Assembly: GCF_000981585.1 (NCBI RefSeq)
Contig: NZ_LN831776.1
Span: 263,001 to 327,000, forward strand
Length of the DNA: 64,000 nucleotides
Reading direction: 5' to 3'
DNA from: Paenibacillus riograndensis SBR5
Lineage (GTDB): Bacteria > Bacillota > Bacilli > Paenibacillales > Paenibacillaceae
Part shown: piece by piece, positions 26,857 through 34,542 of the stretch
How the letters are laid out: each line of letters starts with the position of its first letter
Numbering within the stretch: the stretch's first letter is position 1
The notes under the pieces: model-generated
What the model saw: only the letters and a program-made list of their open reading frames with translations
Database searches by the model: none
Told to the model about the DNA's origin: nothing
Program-made: the position numbers and the translations under genes

Positions 26857-26890
26857 AGCTTTTCTCTCCTGCCACTCCATAAACGGCAAG

Positions 26891-26914
26891 AAGACACCCC
26901 CTCAAGGGTGCCTT
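26891..26914 (-). terminator. Terminator of guanylate-kinase-like gene
   Basis: On the minus strand AAGGCACCC TTGAGG GGGTGTCTT followed by CTTGCC. The U-run is poor, so read-through is possible. Confidence 0.6.
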
Positions 26915-26943
26915 CATTCCAGTCTATATATGGTTGCTGCACT

Positions 26944-27588
26944 CTACGTCTGCCTCGATATTCTCGCTTCCACAAACTCCTTGATTCTCTGGACCGTGAC
27001 TTCCGGGTCCATATTTTGAATTAAAAACTCCGCTTCCCTTTTATAGACTACTTGCTCCGTATAATTTCCCAAGTATTCATCTATCAGATCAAACGGAGCT
27101 GCTTCCCGTTCCAGCCGCAGCTGGATATCCTTCTTCGTCACGTATATAAAAACCCGCAAGGCATTCTCGCCGTATTTTTCCCGGAATGCCCGGGCGCCTT
27201 CATGATTCACCACAATAATGACAGCATTATGCTGTTCAAGCCCTTTCACGAGCTCAAGCTCTGCAATGCCATAGCGCCCACGCTCCAAATGGACGGACTG
27301 GATGAACGCATGCTTATCGGCCATTGCCTGAAAGTCACCCTCAGAGATGAAATGATAATGCTCCCCGTCCCGCTCTTGAGAACGAATCGCACGTGTAGTA
27401 TAGGGGATGACATAGGGGATTCCAAGAGCGGCACTAAGCTGTTTGGCCGTGCGCTTCCGCCCTGCACCGCTTGTTCCGGTTATGATAATGATTTTGGGAC
27501 CGAAGGTTTCTGCCGGCGTCTCTGCATGCTGGTCCACATTCTCCAGCTTGGCCACCGATGCTTTGGATGTTCTCAGCCAGTTCCACAT
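26944..27588 (-). CDS. Guanylate kinase-like P-loop protein
   Basis: 214 aa from ATG 27588 (GGGAGAGG before it). The N-terminal 35 residues are an extra segment, then the P-loop appears as IIIITGTSGAGRKRTAKQL. The GMP-binding region TTRAIRSQERDGEHYHFISE corresponds to the TTRxxRxGExxGxxYxF block of guanylate kinases. The P-loop has GAGRKR where Gmk has GVGKST, so the canonical GK(S/T) of the Walker A is changed to GRKR. The gene is probably a paralogue rather than the housekeeping Gmk and may be non-catalytic or altered. Confidence 0.8.
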   Translation of the reverse strand: MWNWLRTSKASVAKLENVDQHAETPAETFGPKIIIITGTSGAGRKRTAKQLSAALGIPYVIPYTTRAIRSQERDGEHYHFISEGDFQAMADKHAFIQSVHLERGRYGIAELELVKGLEQHNAVIIVVNHEGARAFREKYGENALRVFIYVTKKDIQLRLEREAAPFDLIDEYLGNYTEQVVYKREAEFLIQNMDPEVTVQRIKEFVEARISRQT

Positions 27589-27707
27589 TGCCTCTCCCGT
27601 ATGCCTGCCGGAGAATTCACCAGCGGCACCGGGATTCACCTCCTTCACATGCAAGCTATACCTAGCTAATTCGACAAATATCCCCAAATCCCTCCGGCTC
27701 CAAAAAT

Positions 27708-27745
27708 AAAGACGGCCGCACTGTAAGAGCGCGGCCGTCTTTTTA
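27708..27745 (-). terminator. Terminator of GH3 gene
   Basis: AAAGACGGCCGC pairs with GCGGCCGTCTTT. It lies just after the GH3 stop on the minus strand. Confidence 0.9.
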
Positions 27746-27755
27746 TCCATGCTGA

Positions 27756-30545
27756 TTATCTTAACTCTTTGAATTCAATCCAGTCGATCTGCAGGCCCGG
27801 CTTTACGAAATCCAGTTTCATTTCATACAGGCCCGCTTCCAGCCGGAACTTCACCAGCTTCTGTCTGATCCATCTGCCGTCCGTACCGTTCGTCTGAATA
27901 GTGGCCAGCATCTGACCGTTCAAGGTCACATTGCATGCACTTTGTGCCAATTCCGTTTCGGTGCTCATGATGCCTACGATCATCCGGTACTCGCCCGCTT
28001 GTTCCACTTTGATAACGGTCGTTCCGGCTGGGGCAGGCTTCACCTGTGCATTCCCGGCCAGCGACTGTGCCTGCTCAGCCGAAAGGGCGGGATTCGCCTT
28101 GAAGCTCTCGACGGTTTCCTCACTCACATGCGGTCTTGAGAATACCGGCGCATTCATGATGAACCGGCAGATATTCATGGCAGAGCGCTGAAGTTCGCCC
28201 CGGGTCAGCGTGCCATTGTCCAGCGAGTCCAGGGTATTGTCATCATAGGCGTTGACTTCGGAGCCATAGTTGCTTACCACCATGTACAGGTCATTTTGCG
28301 CACGGACCATCCAGTTCGTGTTCTTGCGGTCTGCGGGACCTCCATCCACAACATCATTCATAATAGCCCACCAGTCGGTCATCACAATGCCCTGAAACCC
28401 CCATTCGCCGCGAAGAATCGTAGTGTTCAGGTCATAGTTCGAAGCAGCCCAATGTCCGTTAACCGGATTATAGGAGGTCATGACCGAGTTCGCGCCGCCC
28501 TCTTTTACCGCAATCTCAAAGCCCTTCAGATAAATCTCACGGACCGCGCGTTCAGATACGATAGCATCCACCTTGCTGCGGTGCTTCTCCTGGTTGTTGC
28601 AGGCAAAGTGCTTGAGGGTGGCATTCGAGCCGCCTTTCATAATCCCGCGCGTGCACGCTGCTGCAAATACTCCGGAAATCAGCGGGTCCTCCGAAAAATA
28701 CTCAAAGTTGCGTCCATTAAGCGGACTGCGGCGGATATTCAGTCCCGGTCCGAGCAAAGTGTCCACACCGTTTCTGACCAGTTCCCGGCCTTCCATGACA
28801 TACAGCTCTTCAACCAGCTCTGCATTCCAGGTGGCTGCAAGCAGTGTACCGATTGGAACCTGAGTCGCCTTGTGTCCGCTGTCCATCCGGATCCCCGAAG
28901 GGCCGTCTGCCGTACAAGCTACCGGAATGCCGTAGTTGAACAATTGGTCGCTGACTCCGCCAAAAGCGGAAGCCGTCCCCGGTGTAACCAGCGGACTGCT
29001 CATCCCTTCCCCTCTGACGATGACTGCCAGATCCTGGTCGCTCAGTTGGGCGATGAAGGTGGTCATGTCTACTTTTCCATCATGCACATCTCTTAAGGTA
29101 TAACCTTGATTGCCGGTCTGTTCAAGCGTTGCGGGCAGATTCTGCTCAATCCGCTCTTTCAGCGAAACCTTGCGCGTCGGTACGTCAACATAGAGCAGTT
29201 CATAGGAACCGTCTTCCTTCCGGGCGCCCGGCTTCATCCGCATAAAGCTTTCGGTTGGCGCCAGCGCTTCCTGCAGCTGTTCGACCACCTCCAGAGCTTC
29301 CAGCACATAACCGCTGCGTCCCTCTACCTGCACTTCCGCCAGTTTCTTGATGCTGCTTCCCGCATAAATACGATAGGTCCCCGCTTCCAGCACATAAGCA
29401 GAAGGATGCCCGGTCACACCGGCATCATCATAAGAGGCCATCGAATGAACCGGGAAGCTCACAAGGAGGCGCTGCGACTCACCCGGCTGGAGGACCCCCG
29501 TTTTGCCGAATGCCGCCAGCACTTTGGCCGGTTGTCCCAGCTTGCCTTGCGGTGCTTCGTAATAGACCTGGACAACCTCTTTCCCGGCATAAACGGTTCC
29601 TGTATTGGTTACGTTCACCGCGATTTCAGCATATTTTTTACCGTCCCGGCTGACCAGCCTGGCTTCTTCCGGCTCGATATTGAAGGTGGTATAAGATATC
29701 CCGTAGCCGAACTCGAAGTGAACTTTTTCCGGACAGAAGGTTTCAAAATAACGGTAGCCTACATAGATATCTTCCTGATAGAAGTTTTTGAACTCATTGC
29801 CGTAATTTGCAGTTGAAGGATAATCGTTGATGGAATGCGCGATGGTATCGGTTAATTTACCGCTTGGCGTCACTTCCCCGGACAGCACGTCGGCAATGGC
29901 ATTGCCCCCCTCCATCCCGCCGTGCCAGGAGTAAAGCACACAAGGAATAGGATGCGCATAGCTGGTATCGTTCAGCCAGCTCATATCCATAATATTCGAC
30001 ACATTCAGCACGACGATGGTCTGCTCAAAATAAGCCGTTACCTGCTTCAGCATCGTCTGCTCGTCCGCGGTTAACTGGTAGCTTCCCGGCGCATCGGCAT
30101 TATCCTGATCTTCCCCTGCTGTGCGTCCGATGATAATAATCGCCTTATCCGACTTGCTTCTGGCCTGGGCTACCAGCTCATCGGTCAGAGGCATTTCCTT
30201 CTGGTGCCACGGCTCTGCCGCCCAGGCTCCGCCGCCGTTGTCAAAAGGATTGTGCTCAATCCACTTCTCATAGACCGCCGCCAGCTCTTCGTTGACAGCT
30301 AGGTTCTTTTTGCTGCGCAGCCCATCCAGCAGGTTGGTTGTGTAGGAGACACGCACACTCCCGCCCGAACCTGTGCCGCTGCGGTAATAATTCACCTGGG
30401 TTCTGCCAAACACCGAAACGGTTTCCCCGTTCCGCAGCGGAAGCACCTGGCCTTCATTGCTCAGCAGCACCGCGCCTTCTGCACCTACAGTCCGGCTGAA
30501 TTCTGCAAAACCCTCTAATGGAACTCCTAAATTCTGTGTAGTCAA
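27756..30545 (-). CDS. GH3 beta-glucosidase-like enzyme with permuted domain order
   Basis: 929 aa, cytoplasmic. The usual order (barrel first) is reversed: residues about 15-290 are the C-terminal GH3 sandwich (VLLSNEGQVLPLRNGE, GSGGSVRVSY), then an FnIII-like domain (about 305-410), then the (beta/alpha)8 barrel from about 500 (DGPSGIRMD, RRSPLNGRNFEYFSEDP, KHFACNNQE) with the nucleophile Asp in VMTDWWA (about D724). The last 85 residues look like a CBM6/35-type sandwich ending DWIEFKELR. This arrangement is known for some Firmicute GH3 enzymes such as the Ruminococcus beta-glucosidase. TTG 30545 start, GGAGG 8 bases before. Likely cleaves beta-linked plant oligosaccharides. Confidence 0.9.
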   Translation of the reverse strand: MTTQNLGVPLEGFAEFSRTVGAEGAVLLSNEGQVLPLRNGETVSVFGRTQVNYYRSGTGSGGSVRVSYTTNLLDGLRSKKNLAVNEELAAVYEKWIEHNPFDNGGGAWAAEPWHQKEMPLTDELVAQARSKSDKAIIIIGRTAGEDQDNADAPGSYQLTADEQTMLKQVTAYFEQTIVVLNVSNIMDMSWLNDTSYAHPIPCVLYSWHGGMEGGNAIADVLSGEVTPSGKLTDTIAHSINDYPSTANYGNEFKNFYQEDIYVGYRYFETFCPEKVHFEFGYGISYTTFNIEPEEARLVSRDGKKYAEIAVNVTNTGTVYAGKEVVQVYYEAPQGKLGQPAKVLAAFGKTGVLQPGESQRLLVSFPVHSMASYDDAGVTGHPSAYVLEAGTYRIYAGSSIKKLAEVQVEGRSGYVLEALEVVEQLQEALAPTESFMRMKPGARKEDGSYELLYVDVPTRKVSLKERIEQNLPATLEQTGNQGYTLRDVHDGKVDMTTFIAQLSDQDLAVIVRGEGMSSPLVTPGTASAFGGVSDQLFNYGIPVACTADGPSGIRMDSGHKATQVPIGTLLAATWNAELVEELYVMEGRELVRNGVDTLLGPGLNIRRSPLNGRNFEYFSEDPLISGVFAAACTRGIMKGGSNATLKHFACNNQEKHRSKVDAIVSERAVREIYLKGFEIAVKEGGANSVMTSYNPVNGHWAASNYDLNTTILRGEWGFQGIVMTDWWAIMNDVVDGGPADRKNTNWMVRAQNDLYMVVSNYGSEVNAYDDNTLDSLDNGTLTRGELQRSAMNICRFIMNAPVFSRPHVSEETVESFKANPALSAEQAQSLAGNAQVKPAPAGTTVIKVEQAGEYRMIVGIMSTETELAQSACNVTLNGQMLATIQTNGTDGRWIRQKLVKFRLEAGLYEMKLDFVKPGLQIDWIEFKELR

Positions 30546-30737
30546 TTTCGTTTCCTCCTGATTGTCATTTCCCTATCCAGTGCAGGTTCTTTAGAAAGGG
30601 GCTTGTCCCTTCCGAAATTTCTAAGATTTCCCGAACCCGTGCATATCTACTACTATAAAGAATCCCCTTTCAAGAATCAAAGGGGCGGTATGACCATTTA
30701 AATATATCAAATAAGCTATTACTACTGCCGCTGCCGG

Positions 30738-30770
30738 AAATCTGACCGCTGCTGCGGACCAGATTTTTTT
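30738..30770 (+). terminator. Hairpin with T-run on plus strand
   Basis: AAATCTG and CAGATTT bracket a GC-rich inner stem and are followed by TTTTTTTA on the plus strand, where no upstream gene is seen. It overlaps the stop of the small minus-strand membrane gene, which has only a short T-run in its own direction. Confidence 0.5.
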
Positions 30771-30957
30771 ATTTCCTCCTCTGCTTCATCATCCGGTTAT
30801 ACATCACCAGCGCGGCAATAATCATCCCGATCATCGCAACACTGCTAGCTGAATCCGGCGACATCCCAAACATGAGACATACGCTATTCACCAAAGTTCT
30901 CGTAAGCAGCGCAACCATAATCAGCATCAACGGACGCCAAATATTATACCCTCTCAT
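30769..30957 (-). CDS. Small two-helix membrane protein, hypothetical
   Basis: 62 aa; not recognised. Two hydrophobic segments (WRPLMLIMVALLTRTLVNSV and SVAMIGMIIAALVMY) flank a short loop, and the tail is basic (MMKQRRK), suggesting N-out or inside tail topology. GGGAG and GGGG lie before the ATG. Confidence 0.55.
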   Translation of the reverse strand: MRGYNIWRPLMLIMVALLTRTLVNSVCLMFGMSPDSASSVAMIGMIIAALVMYNRMMKQRRK

Positions 30958-31144
30958 CCCCTTAACACTCCCAATCTATTATTTATGACAACTAATCATT
31001 TTTTCTCCTAGCTATTAGTTGCTATTATAGCATAAGAAGGAATGCGCATACATTTTCGCAAAAAAGCCCGGCATCATCCACTCCATCTACCTTTGACAGG
31101 AACACATGTTCGGTATATAATTCCCAATATGAGGGGGATTCTGT

Positions 31145-32464
31145 ATGGATATGATGGAGAAACTGGAAATTTTAACGGCTTCGGCCAAATATGATGTCGC
31201 CTGCACCTCCAGCGGCTCCGAGCGTAAAAACCAGGCCGGCGGCCTGGGCAATGCGGTCAGCATGGGGATTTGCCACAGCTTTGCTGCAGATGGGCGCTGC
31301 ATTTCACTGCTTAAGGTGCTGATGACCAACGGCTGCATATACGACTGCGCTTATTGTGTGAACCGTAAATCGAACCAGACACGCCGGGCTGCATTGACAC
31401 CGGAGGAACTCGCAGATCTGACCATGCAATTTTACCGCCGCAATTACATAGAAGGCCTGTTTCTTAGCTCCGGGATTATGCGGAGTCCCGATTATACAAC
31501 CGAGCAAATGATTGCCGCTCTTGAGCTCCTGAGGAACACTTACCACTTCCGGGGTTATATCCATGTGAAGGCGATTCCCGGCGCAGATGATGTGCTGCTG
31601 TCCAGACTTGGCTTGCTGGCTGACCGCATGAGCGTCAATATCGAGCTGCCTTCCCAGGAAAGCCTCGGCCGGCTGGCTCCCGACAAAAGTAAGAGCTCTA
31701 TTCTGAAGCCTATGTCCCTGATTAAGGAAAAGATTAACGAGAACCGCTCGGATCTCGTCAAATATAACCACGCCCCCCGCTTCGCTCCCGCCGGCCAGAG
31801 CACCCAGATGATTGTAGGGGCTACGCCTGACACGGACTTCCGTATCCTGACCCTCACCGAAGGGCTCTACCGGAAGTATGGCTTGAAGCGCGTTTTTTTC
31901 TCTGCCTATACCCCTGTTGTGGAGCATTCTCTCCTACCCGCTCTAGACACCAAACCGCCGCTCCTGCGGGAGCACCGCCTCTATCAGGCCGATTGGCTGC
32001 TGCGCTTCTACGGCTTTCAGGCGGGGGAGTTGCTGGATGAAGCTGCGCCTAACTTTAATCCCCTGCTGGACCCCAAATGCAGCTGGGCGGTGAACCACCG
32101 GGAACAATTCCCGGTTGAAATCAACCGTGCTGCGTATGAACAGCTGCTGCGGGTGCCTGGAATCGGTGTAAGGAGCGCACAGCGGATTGTTAAGGCGCGC
32201 CGGGCCGGGGCACTGGATTTCGCAGCCCTGAAGAAGCTTGGCGTGGTACTCAAACGCGCACAATTTTTCATTACCTGCAAAGGAAAAATGCTGGAGGGCC
32301 TGAAGGTAAGTGAACACACTCTGCTGCGTTCACTGATGTCCGGACAGGAGCTTGCTGCGTTAGAGCCGCCGCAGTACGAGCAGCTTACCCTCTTCGACGA
32401 CTCCGATCTGGCAGCATTGCCGGCGGCAGGGGCCGCGGTGCATAAGAGAGGAGACTGGCCTTAA
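31145..32464 (+). CDS. Radical SAM DNA modification/repair protein (TIGR03916 type)
   Basis: 439 aa. The [4Fe-4S]-SAM cluster motif is CIYDCAYCVNRKS (CxxxCxxC), in a TIM-barrel with FLSSGIMRSPDYTTEQM. The C-terminal part has a helix-hairpin-helix DNA-binding motif (LLRVPGIGVRSAQRIVKARR). Family knowledge: this family is co-inherited with a DUF4130 protein and predicted to repair or modify DNA; the chemistry is not established. Its stop overlaps the next gene's start (TAATG), so the two are coupled. Confidence 0.9.
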   Translation: MDMMEKLEILTASAKYDVACTSSGSERKNQAGGLGNAVSMGICHSFAADGRCISLLKVLMTNGCIYDCAYCVNRKSNQTRRAALTPEELADLTMQFYRRNYIEGLFLSSGIMRSPDYTTEQMIAALELLRNTYHFRGYIHVKAIPGADDVLLSRLGLLADRMSVNIELPSQESLGRLAPDKSKSSILKPMSLIKEKINENRSDLVKYNHAPRFAPAGQSTQMIVGATPDTDFRILTLTEGLYRKYGLKRVFFSAYTPVVEHSLLPALDTKPPLLREHRLYQADWLLRFYGFQAGELLDEAAPNFNPLLDPKCSWAVNHREQFPVEINRAAYEQLLRVPGIGVRSAQRIVKARRAGALDFAALKKLGVVLKRAQFFITCKGKMLEGLKVSEHTLLRSLMSGQELAALEPPQYEQLTLFDDSDLAALPAAGAAVHKRGDWP

Positions 32465-33312
32465 TGTTTAAGCCGGCTGCGTTGGCCTATACTTATGACG
32501 GCAGCTTTGAAGGCCTGCTGTGCTGCGTGTTCGAGAGCTATCAATGGAAGGAAACCCCGCTTGCCATCCATTCGGACGGGGAAGAACAAGGACTGCTGCT
32601 GGAATCGAAATGGATTGCTACCGACAGCAGCAGAGCAGACCGGGTGCTGAAATCGCTCCCGCTGCGCATCTGCCCTGAGGCAGAGGAACTCGTGCGCCTG
32701 GGATTCTGGTCATGCACGCCGGACAAGGAGCTGCTGCTGCTAAATTTTCTATACCTTGGCTTCACCCATGGCCGCAAGGTAATGAACATGCTTGCTGACG
32801 ATACGGTGAATACCCTGCATAAGGCGGTTCAGCAGCTTCGGCGGGAGGCACATCTGTACCTGGGTTTTGTGCGCTTTTCCGTGTACGGTCCGGTTATGGC
32901 GGCGGTCATTGAGCCCAAGGGATTCGTACTGCCCGTCATTCAGGATCATTTCTGCGACCGCTACTACGGCGAAAGCTTCATGATTTACGACAAAACCCAC
33001 CGCGTGGCCCTTATCCACCAGCCCGGACAGCAGGCCATTATTCCGCTCGAGGAATGGATACCGCCGGAGCCGGATGCTGCGGAGGAAGAATACCGCCGCC
33101 TATGGAAGGGGTTCTATAACGCCATCGGCATCCGCGAGCGCAAGAACGACCGGCTGCGGTCCTCGCTGATGCCCAAGCGGTACTGGAAGCACCTTACGGA
33201 GATGAAGGGCAGCACAACAGCAGCAAATGGCAGCAAGCCAACAGGCAGCAGCAAGAAGCTGGAAGAAGGTGCCCCACGGCTGGAACATGGGGAAGTTGAT
33301 AACTCACAGTAG
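32464..33312 (+). CDS. DUF4130 (TIGR03915) partner of the radical SAM DNA repair protein
   Basis: 282 aa. Typical blocks are YTYDGSFEGLLCCVFESY at the start, LYLGFTHGRKVMNMLAD, AHLYLGFVRFSVYGPVMAAV and HFCDRYYGESFMIYDKTHR. Family knowledge: it is always found beside the TIGR03916 radical SAM protein, sometimes fused to a uracil-DNA-glycosylase, and is predicted to act in DNA metabolism. The C-terminal 30 residues are a low-complexity Ser/Gly/Lys tail. Translation is coupled through TAATG. Confidence 0.92.
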   Translation: MFKPAALAYTYDGSFEGLLCCVFESYQWKETPLAIHSDGEEQGLLLESKWIATDSSRADRVLKSLPLRICPEAEELVRLGFWSCTPDKELLLLNFLYLGFTHGRKVMNMLADDTVNTLHKAVQQLRREAHLYLGFVRFSVYGPVMAAVIEPKGFVLPVIQDHFCDRYYGESFMIYDKTHRVALIHQPGQQAIIPLEEWIPPEPDAAEEEYRRLWKGFYNAIGIRERKNDRLRSSLMPKRYWKHLTEMKGSTTAANGSKPTGSSKKLEEGAPRLEHGEVDNSQ

Positions 33313-33340
33313 AAATCCTTTTTTCTACAAAAATAACAGC

Positions 33341-33382
33341 TAAAAAAGCGAAGCTCCCGTAAATCCAGGAGGCTTCGCTTTA
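33341..33382. terminator. Bidirectional terminator after DUF4130 and Rpn relic
   Basis: AAAGCGAAGC pairs with GCTTCGCTTT; poly-A and T stretches on both sides. Confidence 0.8.
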
Positions 33383-33395
33383 AACTAAAGGATAT

Positions 33396-33512
33396 TTTAT
33401 TTGGCTTGATCTCTTTACTTAACGCCTTAACTTCCTGTTCCGGTAATTCGGTGAGCTGAACTACAAAGTCCACATCGTTTCCCATCGCCTTTTTCAACAT
33501 CGGTTCATTCAA
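33396..33512 (-). pseudogene. Shortened C-terminal Rpn copy downstream of rpn-1
   Basis: TTG 33512 preceded by GGGGAGA 8 bases away, reading LNEPMLKKAMGNDVDFVVQL and then TELPEQEVKALSKEIKPNK. The first 11 residues equal residues 200-210 of the longer reading of the preceding Rpn, and the end resembles its GLSEQEIQSLRSQ tail; the middle is missing. The start lies 2 bases after the rpn-1 stop. The frame has no stop until 33114 and runs through the terminator, so it is decayed or uses read-through. See findings. Confidence 0.6.
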
Positions 33513-33514
33513 GG

Positions 33515-33823
33515 TTAGTGTCTCCCCGTTTGCGACCTCAAGCTTTGAATTTCCTGTTCCGAAAGCCCCGAGGCTTTAACGATAACCGAAATCTCCACTC
33601 CGAGGGTTAGGAGTTCAAGAGCCATATCCTCCGCCTTCTTTCGCGCACCTTCTGCTCTACCTTCTGCTCTACCTTCTGCTCTACCCTCTGACTTAGCCCC
33701 TTCCATCCGTGAAACCTCATCACGCAGATATTTCATCCGGGCTTCGTATTCCATACGTGTAGCGGCATCCTGACTCAGGAACTCCAGTGTGTCCATTGCC
33801 TTTTTCAACATCGGTTCATTCAA
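33515..33823 (-). CDS. Candidate intragenic C-terminal Rpn isoform (RpnS-like)
   Basis: In-frame internal TTG at 33823, with GGGAGGTG at 33830-33837 and a 6-base gap; 102 aa beginning LNEPMLKKAMDTLEFL. In E. coli Rpn proteins, a small isoform made from an internal start neutralises the toxic full-length nuclease (established knowledge); whether this happens here is inference. The stretch encodes WEVLTLNEP, so the site is also constrained by protein coding. Confidence 0.4.
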   Translation of the reverse strand: MNEPMLKKAMDTLEFLSQDAATRMEYEARMKYLRDEVSRMEGAKSEGRAEGRAEGRAEGARKKAEDMALELLTLGVEISVIVKASGLSEQEIQSLRSQTGRH

Positions 33824-34393
33824 GGTCAACACCTCCCAATTGGGTTGTTCAACACCCTTCAAGAACAGCAGCCAATTCACTAAACCACCTGCAACCGGAA
33901 CAGCCTGTTCTTCCAACTTCGTTAGCTCCATAACATGAATCTCCAAATCATCGATCAAAGAAATTCCAGTCTGATCCTCACGAAGGTGAAAAACGTTATG
34001 ATAGCGATCATTAGGCAAACAAGAGTAATTTAGAATATTGATCGTTACACACTTCTTCAACTGGCTGTAATTGTCTCCCTTTTGAATCTGGTGGTAGTAC
34101 ATTTCACTCCAATAAAAAAGAGTACGTTTCTCCATATTATAGGGATTAAACAACTGCATCTCGATGTTAATACGTTTGCCTTCCGCAGTTTTAGCCTTAA
34201 TATCTAGAATTGACTGTTTTTCTGCAGGAGTATCTTTGTCTGTATATGGATTCATTATTGTGATTTCAGTAAGCGGGGACTCCCCAGCTTCCATAAACGT
34301 ACTGTTTAGAAAAGCCAGCAGGACATCCTTATTATTCTCACTGCCAAATATTCGTTTAAAAATAAAGTCGTTCCGTGCGTCGAGTAATTCCAC
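33515..34393 (-). CDS. Rpn-family PD-(D/E)XK nuclease/putative transposase (rpn-1)
   Basis: 292 aa from GTG 34393 (GGAG 8 bases before; ATG 34399 is in frame but only 2 bases from it). N-terminal nuclease core: NDFIFKRIFGSENNKDVLLA, then ILDIKAKTAEGKRINIEMQL with the D and ExQ of the PD-(D/E)XK fold. The C-terminal 100 residues are helical, with (EGRA)3 repeats. Rpn proteins promote recA-independent recombination and some act in phage defence. A full Shine-Dalgarno (GGGAGGTG) and TTG start sit inside the gene at 33837-33821 in frame, which may give a 102-aa C-terminal product. The gene is followed by a shortened copy of its own C-terminus. Confidence 0.85.
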   Translation of the reverse strand: MELLDARNDFIFKRIFGSENNKDVLLAFLNSTFMEAGESPLTEITIMNPYTDKDTPAEKQSILDIKAKTAEGKRINIEMQLFNPYNMEKRTLFYWSEMYYHQIQKGDNYSQLKKCVTINILNYSCLPNDRYHNVFHLREDQTGISLIDDLEIHVMELTKLEEQAVPVAGGLVNWLLFLKGVEQPNWEVLTLNEPMLKKAMDTLEFLSQDAATRMEYEARMKYLRDEVSRMEGAKSEGRAEGRAEGRAEGARKKAEDMALELLTLGVEISVIVKASGLSEQEIQSLRSQTGRH

Positions 34394-34490
34394 CGTCATC
34401 ACTCCAATCTTATACAGCAATTATATCATTCTTCCTAGATTCATTGTATACACTGACAGACCTTTACATACAAGTTGCCACAGACATAAA

Positions 34491-34516
34491 CAAAAGACAC
34501 TCCGAAGAGTGTCTTC
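34491..34516 (-). terminator. Terminator of phosphoketolase gene
   Basis: AAGACACTC CGAA GAGTGTCTT just after the stop, with TTTTGTTT on the minus strand. Confidence 0.85.
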
Positions 34517-34542
34517 TATGAAGATGATCAAACCTTATGCCT

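Larger units (their letters stand above)
26624..26943. other. Gene-poor stretch with two terminators and one small ORF
   Basis: About 320 bases between the LysM-GH18 start and the guanylate-kinase-like stop, both on the minus strand. It contains two hairpin terminators on the minus strand, with a 17-codon ORF between them. No longer gene has a credible start. Confidence 0.6.

Noticed and set aside
26772..26975. A 67-codon minus-strand ORF overlapping the gmk-like stop
   Set aside because: Runs through a terminator, is extremely Arg-rich and has no ribosome-binding site.
30546..30768. Possible riboswitch upstream of the GH3 gene
   Set aside because: Only short hairpins such as CCCCTTT/AAAGGGG were seen; no known aptamer pattern.
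33114..33395. Continuation of the rpn-1 downstream ORF to 132 codons
   Set aside because: Beyond the Rpn-like part it passes through the terminator and is antisense to the DUF4130 gene, so it is not a real protein end.
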